Part shown: positions 26,497-36,046 of the stretch, piece by piece
Position numbering within the stretch: the stretch's first letter is position 1
Layout: every line of letters starts with the position of its first letter
Assembly (NCBI GenBank): GCA_037046615.1
Contig: JBAOHD010000032.1
Location: forward strand, 1-64,000
Origin: Phosphoribacter sp037046615
GTDB taxonomy: Bacteria > Actinomycetota > Actinomycetes > Actinomycetales > Dermatophilaceae
Direction: 5' to 3'
DNA length: 64,000 nt
Made by a program: the position numbers and the translations under genes
Notes under the pieces: generated by a model
The model's input: the letters and a program-made list of their open reading frames with translations, nothing else
Told to the model about the DNA's origin: nothing
Database searches by the model: none

Positions 26497-27617
26497 ATGC
26501 GCGTCATCGTCGTCGGTGCAGGGATCGGCGGGCTCACGGCGGCCGTCGCGCTCGCCTGGCGCGGCCATGAGGTGCGCCTCATCGAGCGGGCCCCGAGCTT
26601 CGAGGCGATCGGTGCCGGGCTGCTCGTCGCACCCAACGCGGTTCATGCCCTCGCGACGCTCGGCGTCGACCTCGCCGAGGTGGGTATGCCGCCTCGCAAC
26701 CCTTGACCTGTGCGACGCCCCGGGCAGGGTTGCTCGCTTCGGTCGACCTCGGCCGGCTCGCGGCGGACTTCGGCCCGAGTTACGGCGTGACCCGGCCCGC
26801 TCTCCACGAGGCGATGCTCGCGCAGCTACCGGCGGCGCTCGAAGTCCACCTCGGGAGCCCCGTCGACGGGGTGCGGACCGACGCCGAGGGCGTGATCGTC
26901 ACCTCGGGTGACCAGACGTGGCGGGCCGACGTCGTCGTCGGCGCCGATGGCCTGCACTCCAAGGTGCGCGAGATCGCTTGTGGCCCAAGCAAACTCAGGT
27001 ATGCCGGTGAGACGTGTTGGCGGGGCCTCGTCCCGGTAGCAGCCGGGGACAGGGCTGTCGAACACTGGGGGGACGGCAGTCGGGTGGGGGTCTTCCCGAT
27101 GACGCCCACGACGTCCTACTACTACCTCCTGCGCTGCGTCCCTCAGGGGGCGCCGACACCCCCGTGGGAGGAACTGCGGAGAACCTACGCGGCATACCGC
27201 GGCCTGGCGGGCGAGGCGTTGGGAGCCATCGATGCCCTCCCGCCCCTGCACCACGACCTCCTCGAACTCGATCGCCCGGTGTGGGGCACCGAGCGCGTCA
27301 TCCTCCTCGGTGATGCTGCTCACGCGATGACGCCCAACGTCGGGCAGGGCGCAGCCATGGCCATCGAGGACGCCATCGTCCTCGCACGCGTGCTCGACGA
27401 CGGGGTGGAGGGAGCGTTGGGCCGCTATCGGAGGCTGCGCGAGCGTCGTGTGCGTGGGGTGCAGTTGCTCGCTCGCCGCACGGGCCTGGCCACAAAGCTG
27501 CGCGGCCGTGTGCCTACGGCGATGCGTGACTGGCTCATGAGGGCCGCGCCCGATTGGGCCACCGAGCGAGCCTGGCGGGCGATGATCGCCGAAGGGGTGG
27601 CGCTGTCGCGCACCTGA
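26497..27617 (+). CDS. FAD-dependent aromatic monooxygenase-like protein (two frameshifts)
   Basis: A ~373-residue group A flavin monooxygenase. It has the dinucleotide fold V-V-G-A-G-I-G-G-L-T-A-A-V-A-L (residues 4-18) ending in E-R, the D-G motif G-A-D-G-L-H-S-K-V-R (~150) and the second FAD motif G-D-A-A-H-A-M-T-P-N-V-G-Q-G (~272-285). Such enzymes hydroxylate aromatic or similar rings using NAD(P)H and O2. Two inserted bases near 26699 and 26731 break the frame and the length is 3n+2. The CAGGAGG ribosome site ends 6 bases before ATG. Substrate unknown. Confidence 0.83.
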
Positions 27618-27654
27618 CCGTCAGCTGCCGATGCCGATGCCGATGCCGACGTCG

Positions 27655-27695
27655 CAGAAGTGGTCGCCTCCCGTGGTGGGATGCGACCACTTCTG
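27655..27695. terminator. Terminator between convergent genes
   Basis: A perfect 13-bp stem, CAGAAGTGGTCGC with its reverse complement, closes a 15-base loop between the monooxygenase (+) and DHA2 transporter (-) genes. Two further GTATGCCG copies follow at 27709 and 27732. Confidence 0.8.
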
Positions 27696-27750
27696 ACATG
27701 TGGCACGTATGCCGCCCGCGCGGCTGATCCGGTATGCCGCACCGTCCGGC

Positions 27751-29601
27751 TCAGTGCGCGAGCGCCGGAGGTGGCACGTCGTGGTGGTCCTCGGCGGTCG
27801 CCTCCGAGGCGGACCGCCCAGACCCGCCAGGCCCGCCAGGCCCGCCCGGCCCGCCAGACCCGCCAGACCCGCCCGGCCCGCCAGACCCGCCAGACCCGCC
27901 AGACCCGTCGGATCCCTCGGCAGTCGAGCCGCCACGTCCCGAGCGCGCTTTCTGGAAGGCCGCCGCCGAGCGCAACTCGACATGCGGCAGGAAGAGCGAC
28001 GCGATGAAGGCGAAGATCAGGAGGATCGACGCGACGAGGAAGACCGTCGACATCGCATCGGAGAAGCCCACGAGGAAAGGCCGCGCCAACCGCGGGTCGA
28101 TGAGCCCGAGGAACGACGAGTCGTTGAGGGCATTGCCGAAGCTTCCTGCCGGGTTGCCGGACGCAGCGCCCGCCTGGACCTGGCTGATGAAGGCCTGGTT
28201 GGCAGCCGCGTCCCCGACGGGTGCGCGCAGCGCGGCCTGGAAGTCGGCGCCCGGAGCGATGGTGCGGAATGCCTCGGCGATCTTCTCCTGCGCGCCCGAG
28301 AAGAGCAACGAGAGGAAGATTGCGGTGCCCAGGGTGCCACCGATCTGACGTGTGAAGGTCGCCGACGAGGTGGCCACACCGATGTCTCGCGGACTCACCG
28401 CATTCTGGATCGCGAGCGTCAGCGGCTGGAAGTTGAAGCCAAGCCCGACGCCGAAGAACACCATGATGATCATCGACTTCCACAGGTCGGTGTCCGCCGT
28501 GACGTAGTGGAAGGCAAAGAGCGACAGGACGAGCAGACCCGCCCCGATGATCGGATAGCGGCGATAACGCCCTGTGCGCGAGATCATCTGCCCCGAGAAG
28601 ATCGACCCGGCCATGATGCCGAGCGTCATCGGGACCAGTTGCAGGCCGGCCTGCGTGGCTGAGGCGCCCTTGACGATCTGGAGGTAGAGCGGCAGGGCGG
28701 CGAGGCCACCGAACATCCCCATCCCGATGAAGACCGACCCGATCGACGCCCACGCAACCGTCCGGTTGGTGAACAGCCGCAACGGGATCAGCGCCTCGTC
28801 GCCCATCGCCCGCTCGATGAAGAATCCCGCGACGAAACCAGCCGCCCCGATGCCGTAGCACAGCAGCGAGGTCGGCGAGGTCCAACCCCATTCACGGCCT
28901 TGCTCGGCGACGATGAGCAGCGGCACGACGGCGACGGTGAGGGCCACTGCGCCCCACCAGTCGATCCGGTGGTTGAGGCGGTGGTGGTGCAGGTGGAGGG
29001 TGCGGGTGACGACGACGAGCGCAGCGATGGCGATCGGGACGTTGACAAGGAAGACCCAGCGCCACCCGTCGATGCCGAGGATCTTGTCGGCGCCCGCGAA
29101 GAACCCACCGATGACCGGCCCGAGCACACTGGACGTGCCGAAGACAGCGAGGAAGTAGCCCTGGTATTTCGCGCGCTCCCGCGGCGGCACGATGTCGCCG
29201 ATGATCGCCAGCGCCAGCGAGAAGAGGCCGCCCGCACCGAGCCCCTGCACCGCACGGAAAACCGCCAGCGACGGGATCGACCAGGCGAGCGTGCACAGCA
29301 TCGACCCGATCGTGAAGATCGAGATCGCGAAGATGAAGTACGGCTTGCGGCCGTAGATATCCGACAGCTTGCCGTAGAGCGGCGTCACGATCGTCGAGGT
29401 GATGAGGTATGCCGTTGTCGCCCAAGCCTGAGCGGAGAGCCCTTGGAGGTGGTCGGCGATGACCCGCATCGCCGACGCGACGATCGTCTGGTCGAGGGCC
29501 GCCAGGAACATCCCCATCATCAGGCCGATGAGGATCGTGACGATCTGTCGATGGGTGAGCGGTTCGTCGCGACCGACGACCTCGCGGGCTGCAGTGGACA
29601 T
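27751..29601 (-). CDS. DHA2-family (EmrB/QacA-type) 14-helix drug exporter
   Basis: A 616-residue proton-coupled exporter. It has motif A after helix 2 (G-K-L-S-D-I-Y-G-R-K-P) and motif C in helix 5 (G-P-V-I-G-G-F-F-A-G), about 14 hydrophobic helices, and a long loop between the last helices. The C-terminal ~55 residues are a cytoplasmic Gly/Ser/Pro-rich tail coded by a 9-bp repeat at ~27813-27905, probably disordered. A MarR regulator lies immediately upstream on the same strand, the common layout for drug-responsive exporters. Confidence 0.88.
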   Translation of the reverse strand: MSTAAREVVGRDEPLTHRQIVTILIGLMMGMFLAALDQTIVASAMRVIADHLQGLSAQAWATTAYLITSTIVTPLYGKLSDIYGRKPYFIFAISIFTIGSMLCTLAWSIPSLAVFRAVQGLGAGGLFSLALAIIGDIVPPRERAKYQGYFLAVFGTSSVLGPVIGGFFAGADKILGIDGWRWVFLVNVPIAIAALVVVTRTLHLHHHRLNHRIDWWGAVALTVAVVPLLIVAEQGREWGWTSPTSLLCYGIGAAGFVAGFFIERAMGDEALIPLRLFTNRTVAWASIGSVFIGMGMFGGLAALPLYLQIVKGASATQAGLQLVPMTLGIMAGSIFSGQMISRTGRYRRYPIIGAGLLVLSLFAFHYVTADTDLWKSMIIMVFFGVGLGFNFQPLTLAIQNAVSPRDIGVATSSATFTRQIGGTLGTAIFLSLLFSGAQEKIAEAFRTIAPGADFQAALRAPVGDAAANQAFISQVQAGAASGNPAGSFGNALNDSSFLGLIDPRLARPFLVGFSDAMSTVFLVASILLIFAFIASLFLPHVELRSAAAFQKARSGRGGSTAEGSDGSGGSGGSGGPGGSGGSGGPGGPGGPGGSGRSASEATAEDHHDVPPPALAH

Positions 29602-29750
29602 GAGGCTCCTGTGAGAAGGGCACGTGAAGGGTGAGGGGGAGGGGCGCGGCCAAGGGGTGCGGGCCGGGGCGGGGGGCCGGGTGGGCAGTCAGCCCTCGCG
29701 GACAGCAGTGGAACTGTCGAGCCGGTATGCCGGGCGGTCCCGGCGCAGTG

Positions 29751-30242
29751 CTATCCCGAGGGGTCTGCGCTGTCGCTCGGTCGGCGCGAGGCGTCGAGCG
29801 CGTCGGCGAAGCGGGTGAGATCAGCGACGAAGTGCTCGATCTCGGGTGGTGACCAGCCCTGGAGGACCGTCGAGAGCCATTCGCCGCGGGTGTGCACGAT
29901 CTGCCCGAAGACGGCGCGACCCTCGTCGGTCAGATCGAGCACCGCGACTCGGCCGTCGTGCGGGTCAGCGGTCCGGCTGACGATCCCCTGCGACACGAGA
30001 TGGGTGATCTGCCGACTGACCGTCGATACGTCGGAGTGGACGCACAGGGCGAGGTCGGACACCCGCTTGGGGCCGTCGGCGAGGTTGCCGAGGACGGGGA
30101 AGTGGGTGTGGTCGACGCCGGGATGCGGTGATGGGGCGGTATGCCGCACGGCCGCAAAGAGCTTCGCGATCCGCACGAGTTGGTCACCGAGCAGATGGGT
30201 CAGGGCAGGAGATGACTGACCGACCTGCGTGGTGCTGTCCAT
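29751..30242 (-). CDS. MarR-family transcriptional regulator
   Basis: A 163-residue winged-helix regulator: H-F-P-V-L-G-N-L-A ... R-V-S-D-L-A-L-C-V-H-S-D-V-S-T-V-S-R-Q-I-T-H-L-V (recognition helix ~residues 66-90), then the wing R-T-A-D-P-H-D-G-R-V-A-V-L-D-L-T-D-E-G. The start at 30242 is preceded by GAGAGGGG. An 8-bp dyad at 30271-30295 upstream is the likely operator. It probably represses itself and the DHA2 exporter 149 bases downstream. Confidence 0.86.
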   Translation of the reverse strand: MDSTTQVGQSSPALTHLLGDQLVRIAKLFAAVRHTAPSPHPGVDHTHFPVLGNLADGPKRVSDLALCVHSDVSTVSRQITHLVSQGIVSRTADPHDGRVAVLDLTDEGRAVFGQIVHTRGEWLSTVLQGWSPPEIEHFVADLTRFADALDASRRPSDSADPSG

Positions 30243-30270
30243 CCGCGTTCCCCTCTCACCCTCGAGCCCG

Positions 30271-30295
30271 ATAGTTGCTTGCAGCACGCAACTAT
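30271..30295. promoter_or_regulatory. Putative MarR operator
   Basis: ATAGTTGC-9 bases-GCAACTAT is a perfect inverted repeat in the leader of the marR-like gene; the internal TTGC/GCA pairs add more symmetry. MarR proteins usually bind such 16-25 bp dyads over their own promoter. Confidence 0.65.
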
Positions 30296-30363
30296 AAGCC
30301 CTCACGGTTGCGTCGTCTGACTCGTGTGCGCGCAGACGGGTGACACGCGCCGACGACGCAGTG

Positions 30364-31233
30364 CTACGGAGTGACGACAAGGGCTTCCAGGACAGCTCGC
30401 GCGATCGCGTCGTCGCCGCGCACGGCATACCGCGTCTCATCGACGGTCTGTCGGCCAGCTGCGCGCCGGACGAACGCGTGCGTGTCGAGGGTGACCCAGG
30501 TGACACCCTCGTGCTCGCGGCGCATGGCCTCGATCGCGACAGCGTCCAACACGACCCCGACGGGCTTGCCGTCGGCGCCTTCCTCGGCGAGCACCCCGCA
30601 TTCGCCCGCGACTGGGCCGATCACCTCGACGACGACGGTCTGCCCGACGGGCACCCTTGCTCGCCTGGCGGCCAGTCGCGGCAGGAAGCCGAAAGCCGAG
30701 TCCATGAAGACGACTGCCCCACCCGCACCCAGACCGCCGGGTCGGCGCAGGGCCGCGCGGAGGTCTTGCTCGTGCGCCCAGATGTCCCGGACGCGCAACA
30801 CCATGAGGTCGTATGCCGTCCGCACCGGCAGCTCGATCGACATCCCGGGGTCGACCGGTGTCTCGGCGATCAGGCCGGGCGCCCGGAGCATCGCGAGCCG
30901 ACGTTCGAGCACCGACTCGAGCTCGTCGAGGACCTCTGGGCCGGGGACCGCACGCCGGGCATGGACGCCGCGCTCCATGAAGACGCCGAAGTCATTGCGC
31001 ACGTGGGCAAAATCCGGAACGACGCCGGTCGCCTCCGCACCGCCGGCGAGGATGGCCTCGATATCGACGACGTGGCTGATCTGGTCCTTGACGCTCCAGC
31101 CCGGGCACGCCGTGTCCAGGGCGAAATCGGCCTCAGAGCATCCCCGGCCCAGGTCGATCACCGACCGCACCGTCTCCTCGTAGGCATCGACCATCGGCGG
31201 GAGAGTCGTGGGCATCGGCGGGCGCAGCGGCAT
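30364..31233 (-). CDS. Maleylpyruvate isomerase-family mycothiol-dependent enzyme
   Basis: A ~289-residue DinB-like protein with the family start C-P-G-W-S-V-K-D-Q-I-S-H-V-V-D-I-E (metal-binding His) and the D-I-W-A-H-E-Q-D-L motif around residue 150. This is the TIGR03083/MDMPI type restricted to mycothiol-producing actinobacteria, which supports the host assignment. The exact reaction is unknown. In-frame ATGs at 31233 and 31215 are both possible starts. Confidence 0.82.
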   Translation of the reverse strand: MPLRPPMPTTLPPMVDAYEETVRSVIDLGRGCSEADFALDTACPGWSVKDQISHVVDIEAILAGGAEATGVVPDFAHVRNDFGVFMERGVHARRAVPGPEVLDELESVLERRLAMLRAPGLIAETPVDPGMSIELPVRTAYDLMVLRVRDIWAHEQDLRAALRRPGGLGAGGAVVFMDSAFGFLPRLAARRARVPVGQTVVVEVIGPVAGECGVLAEEGADGKPVGVVLDAVAIEAMRREHEGVTWVTLDTHAFVRRAAGRQTVDETRYAVRGDDAIARAVLEALVVTP

Positions 31234-31301
31234 ACCGTCGAATCTAGCCAGCCGAGACCCGCCGCGACCATGGGCACCTGAGGCCTTCTAAGGTGGACGT
31301 C

Positions 31302-33338
31302 ATGGCTTCTGCGGACCCAGCACCGCGCTCGTTCACCCCTGTCGCCGCGATCACCCTCACGGTCGCAGCCCTCGCCGTCGTCCTCACCGCGATGGTCGGT
31401 GGCGCCGCAGCCCCGGCCGTTGACGGCATCCAGGACCCCGGGGCACTCGTGCGGTGGGGGATCCCCCTCGTCCGTGCCGTCCACGACCTGGCCGCGGCGA
31501 CGGCGATCGGCCTGTGGATCATCACCGCGTCGTGCGTGCCCGACCGCGCCCCGGCAGCGCTCGCCCGCGGGATTGCCGTCGGCACTCGCGCGGCCTTCGT
31601 GTGGATCGTCTCCGGGCTCGTCGGGGTCGTCCTCGGCTTTGCCGACATTGCCGGTATGCCGTTGGGCAGCAAGGGATTCTGGACGCAGTTCCAGGCATTC
31701 GTGTGGTCCATCGAGCCCCTGCGTGAAGGCATCATCAGCGCGAGCATCGCCGCGATCGCCGTCGTCGTCGTGACGGTGTCCGGCACGCGGCTCGGGGCGC
31801 TCTGGGCAGGCATCCTCGGCCTCGTTGCCATCTTCCCGCTCGCGCTCGCCGGTCACGCCGCGAGCACCCTCGAGCACGAGACGGCCGTCAACGCCCTGCT
31901 GTTCCACATGGTCGGCACGATCGCGTGGGTCGGTGGCCTCGCGGCCGTGACGATCCTCCGGCCGACGCTCGGCAAGTGGCTCCCGGTCGTCCTCGAGCGG
32001 TATTCGGTCATCGCCGGGTGGTCCCTGCTCACCGTCGGGTTGTCTGGCGTCGTCAGCGCGGGCGTCCGGATGGAGGGGCTGGGAGACCTCGGCACGGCAT
32101 ACGGGGCCCTCATCCTCGCCAAGGTCGTCGGCCTGGTCGCGCTGGGACTGCTCGGGCTCGCGCAGCGGCGCACGGTGATCGCCCGACTGCGCCAGGACCC
32201 CGGGTCAGTCTCCGCTTTCGTGCGTCTCGTGCTCGTCGAACTCGCCGTCATGGGTGGCACGGTCGGGATCGCGACTGCCCTGGCCCGCACCGGCAACCCC
32301 AACAAGATTCGGCCCAAGCCCGAAACCGTCGCCGAGGCCCTGACCAACTACCCCATGCCTTCGGCCCCGACCGCAACGTCGTGGCTGACGATGTGGCGCT
32401 GGGACTACCTCTGGGGCACGGTCGCCGTCGTCGCGATCGCGCTCTACCTCGGGGCTGTCGTGCGGCTGCACCAGCGCGGCGACAAGTGGCCGCTCGGACG
32501 CACGATCTCCTGGATCCTCGGGTGGGGGTTCTTCATCTGGGCCACGTGCGGGGCGCCGGGCGTCTTCGGCAGGTTCTCGTTCTCCTGGCACATGATCCTG
32601 CACATGGTCGTCGCCATGGTCGTGCCGATCTTCCTCGTCCTGGCCGCGCCGATCACCCTCGTCGCCCGGACCGAGAGCACCCGCAAGGACGGCACCTATG
32701 GTCCACGCGAGATCGTCCTGGGGATCGTCCACTCGAAATACACCGCGGCCTGGGCCAACCCGATCGTCGCGGCTCTGAACTTCTCCGGCAGCTTGATCCT
32801 CTTCTATTACACGCCGTTCTTCGAGCTCGCCCTCACGACCCACACGGGTCACGTGCTGATGATCATCCACTTCCTTCTCGCGGGATATCTCTTCTGCATG
32901 GTGCTCGTCGGCACCGACCCCGGCCCGCGGAAGTGGGCGCCGTCGCTGCGGCTCGTCGTGCTCTTTGTGACGATCTCGTTCCACGCATTCTTTGGCGTGG
33001 CGATGATGTCGACCAACACCCTTCTCGCCGAAGGGTTCTTCGGGATCATCGACGTGCCCTGGGTGCCGGACAAGCTGGCTGACCAGGCTCTGGGCGGCAC
33101 GATCGCGTGGGGCATCGGCGACTTCCCGTCACTGTTGCTCGCGATGCTCGTCGTCCTGGCGTGGGTGAAGTCCGACTCGGCCGAGGCTCGACGTCACGAT
33201 CGGCAAGCAGACCGTGACGGTGATGCAGACTTAGCTGCGTACAACGCAGAACTCGCCGCGCTCGCTCGCCAAGACCGCCGCGAAGCCGCCCAGGATGCAG
33301 CGCGTCGCCGCGCTCACGACGACAGGACGCCCCGATGA
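31302..33338 (+). CDS. CopD / CtaG-type fused membrane protein
   Basis: A 678-residue polytopic protein. The N-terminal half (~residues 50-340) is CopD-like, with eight or so helices; the C-terminal half (~400-640) matches cytochrome c oxidase assembly factor CtaG, with S-W-H-M-I-L-H-M-V and I-S-F-H-A-F-F-G-V-A-M-M conserved His/Met residues suited to copper. The fusion is known in actinobacteria and is thought to supply copper for oxidase assembly. ATG 31302 follows AAGG; the stop overlaps the next start (ATGA). A charged Ala/Arg tail ends the protein. Confidence 0.85.
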   Translation: MASADPAPRSFTPVAAITLTVAALAVVLTAMVGGAAAPAVDGIQDPGALVRWGIPLVRAVHDLAAATAIGLWIITASCVPDRAPAALARGIAVGTRAAFVWIVSGLVGVVLGFADIAGMPLGSKGFWTQFQAFVWSIEPLREGIISASIAAIAVVVVTVSGTRLGALWAGILGLVAIFPLALAGHAASTLEHETAVNALLFHMVGTIAWVGGLAAVTILRPTLGKWLPVVLERYSVIAGWSLLTVGLSGVVSAGVRMEGLGDLGTAYGALILAKVVGLVALGLLGLAQRRTVIARLRQDPGSVSAFVRLVLVELAVMGGTVGIATALARTGNPNKIRPKPETVAEALTNYPMPSAPTATSWLTMWRWDYLWGTVAVVAIALYLGAVVRLHQRGDKWPLGRTISWILGWGFFIWATCGAPGVFGRFSFSWHMILHMVVAMVVPIFLVLAAPITLVARTESTRKDGTYGPREIVLGIVHSKYTAAWANPIVAALNFSGSLILFYYTPFFELALTTHTGHVLMIIHFLLAGYLFCMVLVGTDPGPRKWAPSLRLVVLFVTISFHAFFGVAMMSTNTLLAEGFFGIIDVPWVPDKLADQALGGTIAWGIGDFPSLLLAMLVVLAWVKSDSAEARRHDRQADRDGDADLAAYNAELAALARQDRREAAQDAARRRAHDDRTPR

Positions 33339-35176
33339 CCGACCCGACTCGCGTGGTCTTCACGCCACCCCCGTCGTGGCCTGCGCCCCCGGCTGGCTTC
33401 ATGCCCCCGCGCGGCTGGCAGCCGGACCCGTCCTGGCCGGCCGCCCCGGCCGGGTGGCGCTTCTTCGCCGATGACGCCGGTATGCCGGTCGCCCCGCCTC
33501 CGGGCGCCTGGGAACCGCCGGGCATGGACTTCTTCGACGAGGAGAACATCTCGACGTCCAAGGTGTCCCTCCCAGCCTCACAATCTGAGGTGCCTGCGGA
33601 GCATGAGGTGCCTGCGGAGCATGAGGTGCCAGCCGAGCCTGTTGCGGAGTCGCCTGGAGCCCACGTCGAATCCCCGGACGTGCCCCCGGCTGCCTCGGCC
33701 GAGCCCGCGGGGCCCGCTCAGCCCGTTGAGCCCGCTGAACTCGGGGAACCCTTGGCCTCCCCAGAGGAGCCCGCTGAGCCGTCGGCCGCAACCTCCACAT
33801 GGACCGACCCCACCGCTGTCCACGAGGCGATCGATGACCCGCTGGCAGTTGAGCCCATCACCGCAGACCCGATCACGATGGACCCCGAGACCGCTGCCCG
33901 CCTCGGCTTGGAACGCGAACCCGCAGCCTCGGATTCGGCGGCTCCGGCCACGGAGGTCATCACACGCCCTGAGGCTCCGGCCGCTGCGCAGGAGCGAGTC
34001 GCCCCAGCGTTCGGTGGCGAGCGGAGCGAGAGCGCCGCGACGACAGCGATTCCGCACGCCCCGACGACGCCGATGCCCCAACTGTCGCCACCGGCATACG
34101 CTCCGCCGCCTGCTGCGCAGGGGCCGAGTGCCGGGTCGGCGTCGCCGTGGGGTCCACCCCCGGCCTCCGGGGCCTATCCGCCGCCCCCTGGTGGCGCGTT
34201 CCCGCCCCCCGGCGCGTCCTACCCGGGGCAGCCCGGACAGTTCGGCCAGCTCGGTCAGCCGGGCCAGCCCGGCCAACCCAGCCCAGGCGGGTATGCCGGC
34301 CCGCCCCCCGCTCCGGGGATGCCTGGTGCCTACCCTCCGCCCGCCTACCCGGGCGCACCGGGTGCGCCCGGCGGACCCGGCGGACCCGGGGGTTACGTCC
34401 CACCGGCATACACATCGCCGGCGGGCGGCCAACCCCAGAAGTCCAAGACGCCCCTGATCATCGGGGTCATCCTCGGTGCACTTCTGCTCTTTGGTGGCGG
34501 GGGCTTCCTCGTGAGCCGCCTGCTCGGGGGCTCGACCCCGACGCCGTCCCCGACGACGCCGACAGCGGCGCCGACGACGAAGGCTCCCACGAAGGCGCCG
34601 ACAACCAACCCGGCTCCCACGACCTCCGCGCCGACGGCAAGTGCGCCTGTGCTCGACCCGGAGATGGCCACACCGCCCCCCGGCCCGACCTTGACGCGCG
34701 CGCAGTATGCCGCGCTCAAGACCGGCGTCATCGCTGGCAACGTCGGTCCGTTCACCTCACCGTTGAGCTCCAACTGGGCGGTGCCGACTCGGCAGAGGTC
34801 GCTGAGTGCCTGTGTCGCTCTTTCCGCAGCGCGCAAGGGCTACATCACGGACTCGTTCCTCGCGGCTGACGAAAAGCTCTATTCGATCCTCTATGACACG
34901 CCGGTCAACAACGGTCTCGACCGGGCTGGCGAGGTTGCCTGCGACGACCAGGAGCGCGCGACCGGGGCGTCGGTCGACCTGCTCCCGATGAAGATGATCA
35001 ACGGTGTGCAGACCCGCGAATGGGTTGATGACTCGGGGAACGCCTGGGTCGAGGTGAAGTACGGCAACGTCGACGTGTCGAGCATGGTCGGTCCTGACGC
35101 CACGACCAAGAGCGCCCAGATCGCCGAGCGTGTGGCCGCCGTCGTCAAGGCCATCGACGCCGCGGCTGCCGGATGA
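33335..35176 (+). CDS. Pro-rich single-pass membrane protein of unknown function (613 aa)
   Basis: Residues 1-60 hold two W-P-A-P-P/A-G-W/F units (P-P-R-G-W-Q-P-D-P-S-W-P), then a long Ala/Pro/Glu stretch with E-V-P-A-E-H repeats coded by 18-bp repeats (33589-33640), then a Pro/Gly/Tyr-rich low-complexity region. One membrane helix at ~residue 370-395 (P-L-I-I-G-V-I-L-G-A-L-L-L-F) precedes a Thr/Pro-rich stalk and a ~150-residue folded extracellular domain. The N-terminus should be cytoplasmic. The start overlaps the CopD-CtaG stop, so the two are coupled. No family recognised. Confidence 0.75.
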   Translation: MTDPTRVVFTPPPSWPAPPAGFMPPRGWQPDPSWPAAPAGWRFFADDAGMPVAPPPGAWEPPGMDFFDEENISTSKVSLPASQSEVPAEHEVPAEHEVPAEPVAESPGAHVESPDVPPAASAEPAGPAQPVEPAELGEPLASPEEPAEPSAATSTWTDPTAVHEAIDDPLAVEPITADPITMDPETAARLGLEREPAASDSAAPATEVITRPEAPAAAQERVAPAFGGERSESAATTAIPHAPTTPMPQLSPPAYAPPPAAQGPSAGSASPWGPPPASGAYPPPPGGAFPPPGASYPGQPGQFGQLGQPGQPGQPSPGGYAGPPPAPGMPGAYPPPAYPGAPGAPGGPGGPGGYVPPAYTSPAGGQPQKSKTPLIIGVILGALLLFGGGGFLVSRLLGGSTPTPSPTTPTAAPTTKAPTKAPTTNPAPTTSAPTASAPVLDPEMATPPPGPTLTRAQYAALKTGVIAGNVGPFTSPLSSNWAVPTRQRSLSACVALSAARKGYITDSFLAADEKLYSILYDTPVNNGLDRAGEVACDDQERATGASVDLLPMKMINGVQTREWVDDSGNAWVEVKYGNVDVSSMVGPDATTKSAQIAERVAAVVKAIDAAAAG

Positions 35177-35191
35177 TGGGTGGGTGACGCC

Positions 35192-35995
35192 ATGCGGGTC
35201 GCGCTGATCCAACTCGGTTACCCCGACGACGAGTCGGTCGCCGACCGGGTCGCGCGCGCCGCGGCGATGGTCGTGGCCGCCAGGGGACACGACCTCGTCG
35301 TGCTCCCTGAGCTGTGGGCGCCGACGGGCTTCGACTACCACACGTGGGTCGAGCGAGCCGAGCCGGTCGACGGTCAGGTGGCCTCCGCGATGGCGGCTGC
35401 GGCGGCCGAGGCCGGCGTCGTCCTCCACGCCGGCTCGATCATCGAGCGACTGCCCCATGCCGGTGTGGAGGGCAAACAGCTCGCCAATACATCGCTGATC
35501 TTCGGGCGCGATGGCGAGCTCGTCACGGCATACCGCAAGATCCACCGCTTCGGGTTTGCCGAAGGCGAGCCAGCCTTGCTCGAAGCCGGTGACGAAGTCG
35601 TCGTGACGGCACTCCCCCTCGCCGAGGACGCGCTGGTCATGGCCGGCATCTCGACGTGCTACGACCTGCGCTTCCCCGAGCTCTACCGTCAGCAAGTCGA
35701 CTCCGGGGCAACCCTTTTCGTCGTCCCCGCCGCCTGGCCGCTCGCCCGCGTCGCCCATTGGTCGCTCCTTTCCCGAGCCCGCGCTGTCGAAAACCAGTGT
35801 TTCGTCCTCGCGTGCAACACCGCTGGCACCCATGCGGGCGTGAGGATGGGCGGCCACTCGGTCGTCGTCGGTCCGACCGGCACGGTGCTGGCCGAGGCCG
35901 GGACGGACGAGACGGTGCTGTCGGTCGAACTCGACATCGGCGAGGTCCGGGCGGCTCGCGCGGCCTTCCCCGTCCTGGCCGACCGTCGTCTCTGA
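35192..35995 (+). CDS. Carbon-nitrogen hydrolase (nitrilase superfamily)
   Basis: A 267-residue amidase-type enzyme with the complete Glu-Lys-Cys triad: Glu in V-L-P-E-L-W (~43), Lys in Y-R-K-I-H-R-F-G-F (~118) and Cys in S-T-C-Y-D-L-R-F-P-E-L-Y-R (~158). The R-F-P-E-L-Y-R signature fits the omega-amidase/Nit-like branch, which removes ammonia from small amides, but the substrate is unproven. ATG 35192 lies 16 bases after the previous stop. Confidence 0.85.
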   Translation: MRVALIQLGYPDDESVADRVARAAAMVVAARGHDLVVLPELWAPTGFDYHTWVERAEPVDGQVASAMAAAAAEAGVVLHAGSIIERLPHAGVEGKQLANTSLIFGRDGELVTAYRKIHRFGFAEGEPALLEAGDEVVVTALPLAEDALVMAGISTCYDLRFPELYRQQVDSGATLFVVPAAWPLARVAHWSLLSRARAVENQCFVLACNTAGTHAGVRMGGHSVVVGPTGTVLAEAGTDETVLSVELDIGEVRAARAAFPVLADRRL

Positions 35996-36046
35996 GAGCA
36001 TGCCCGGGCCGCCGGCGAGGAGATCGCGTGTGGCACAGTAGGGCCC

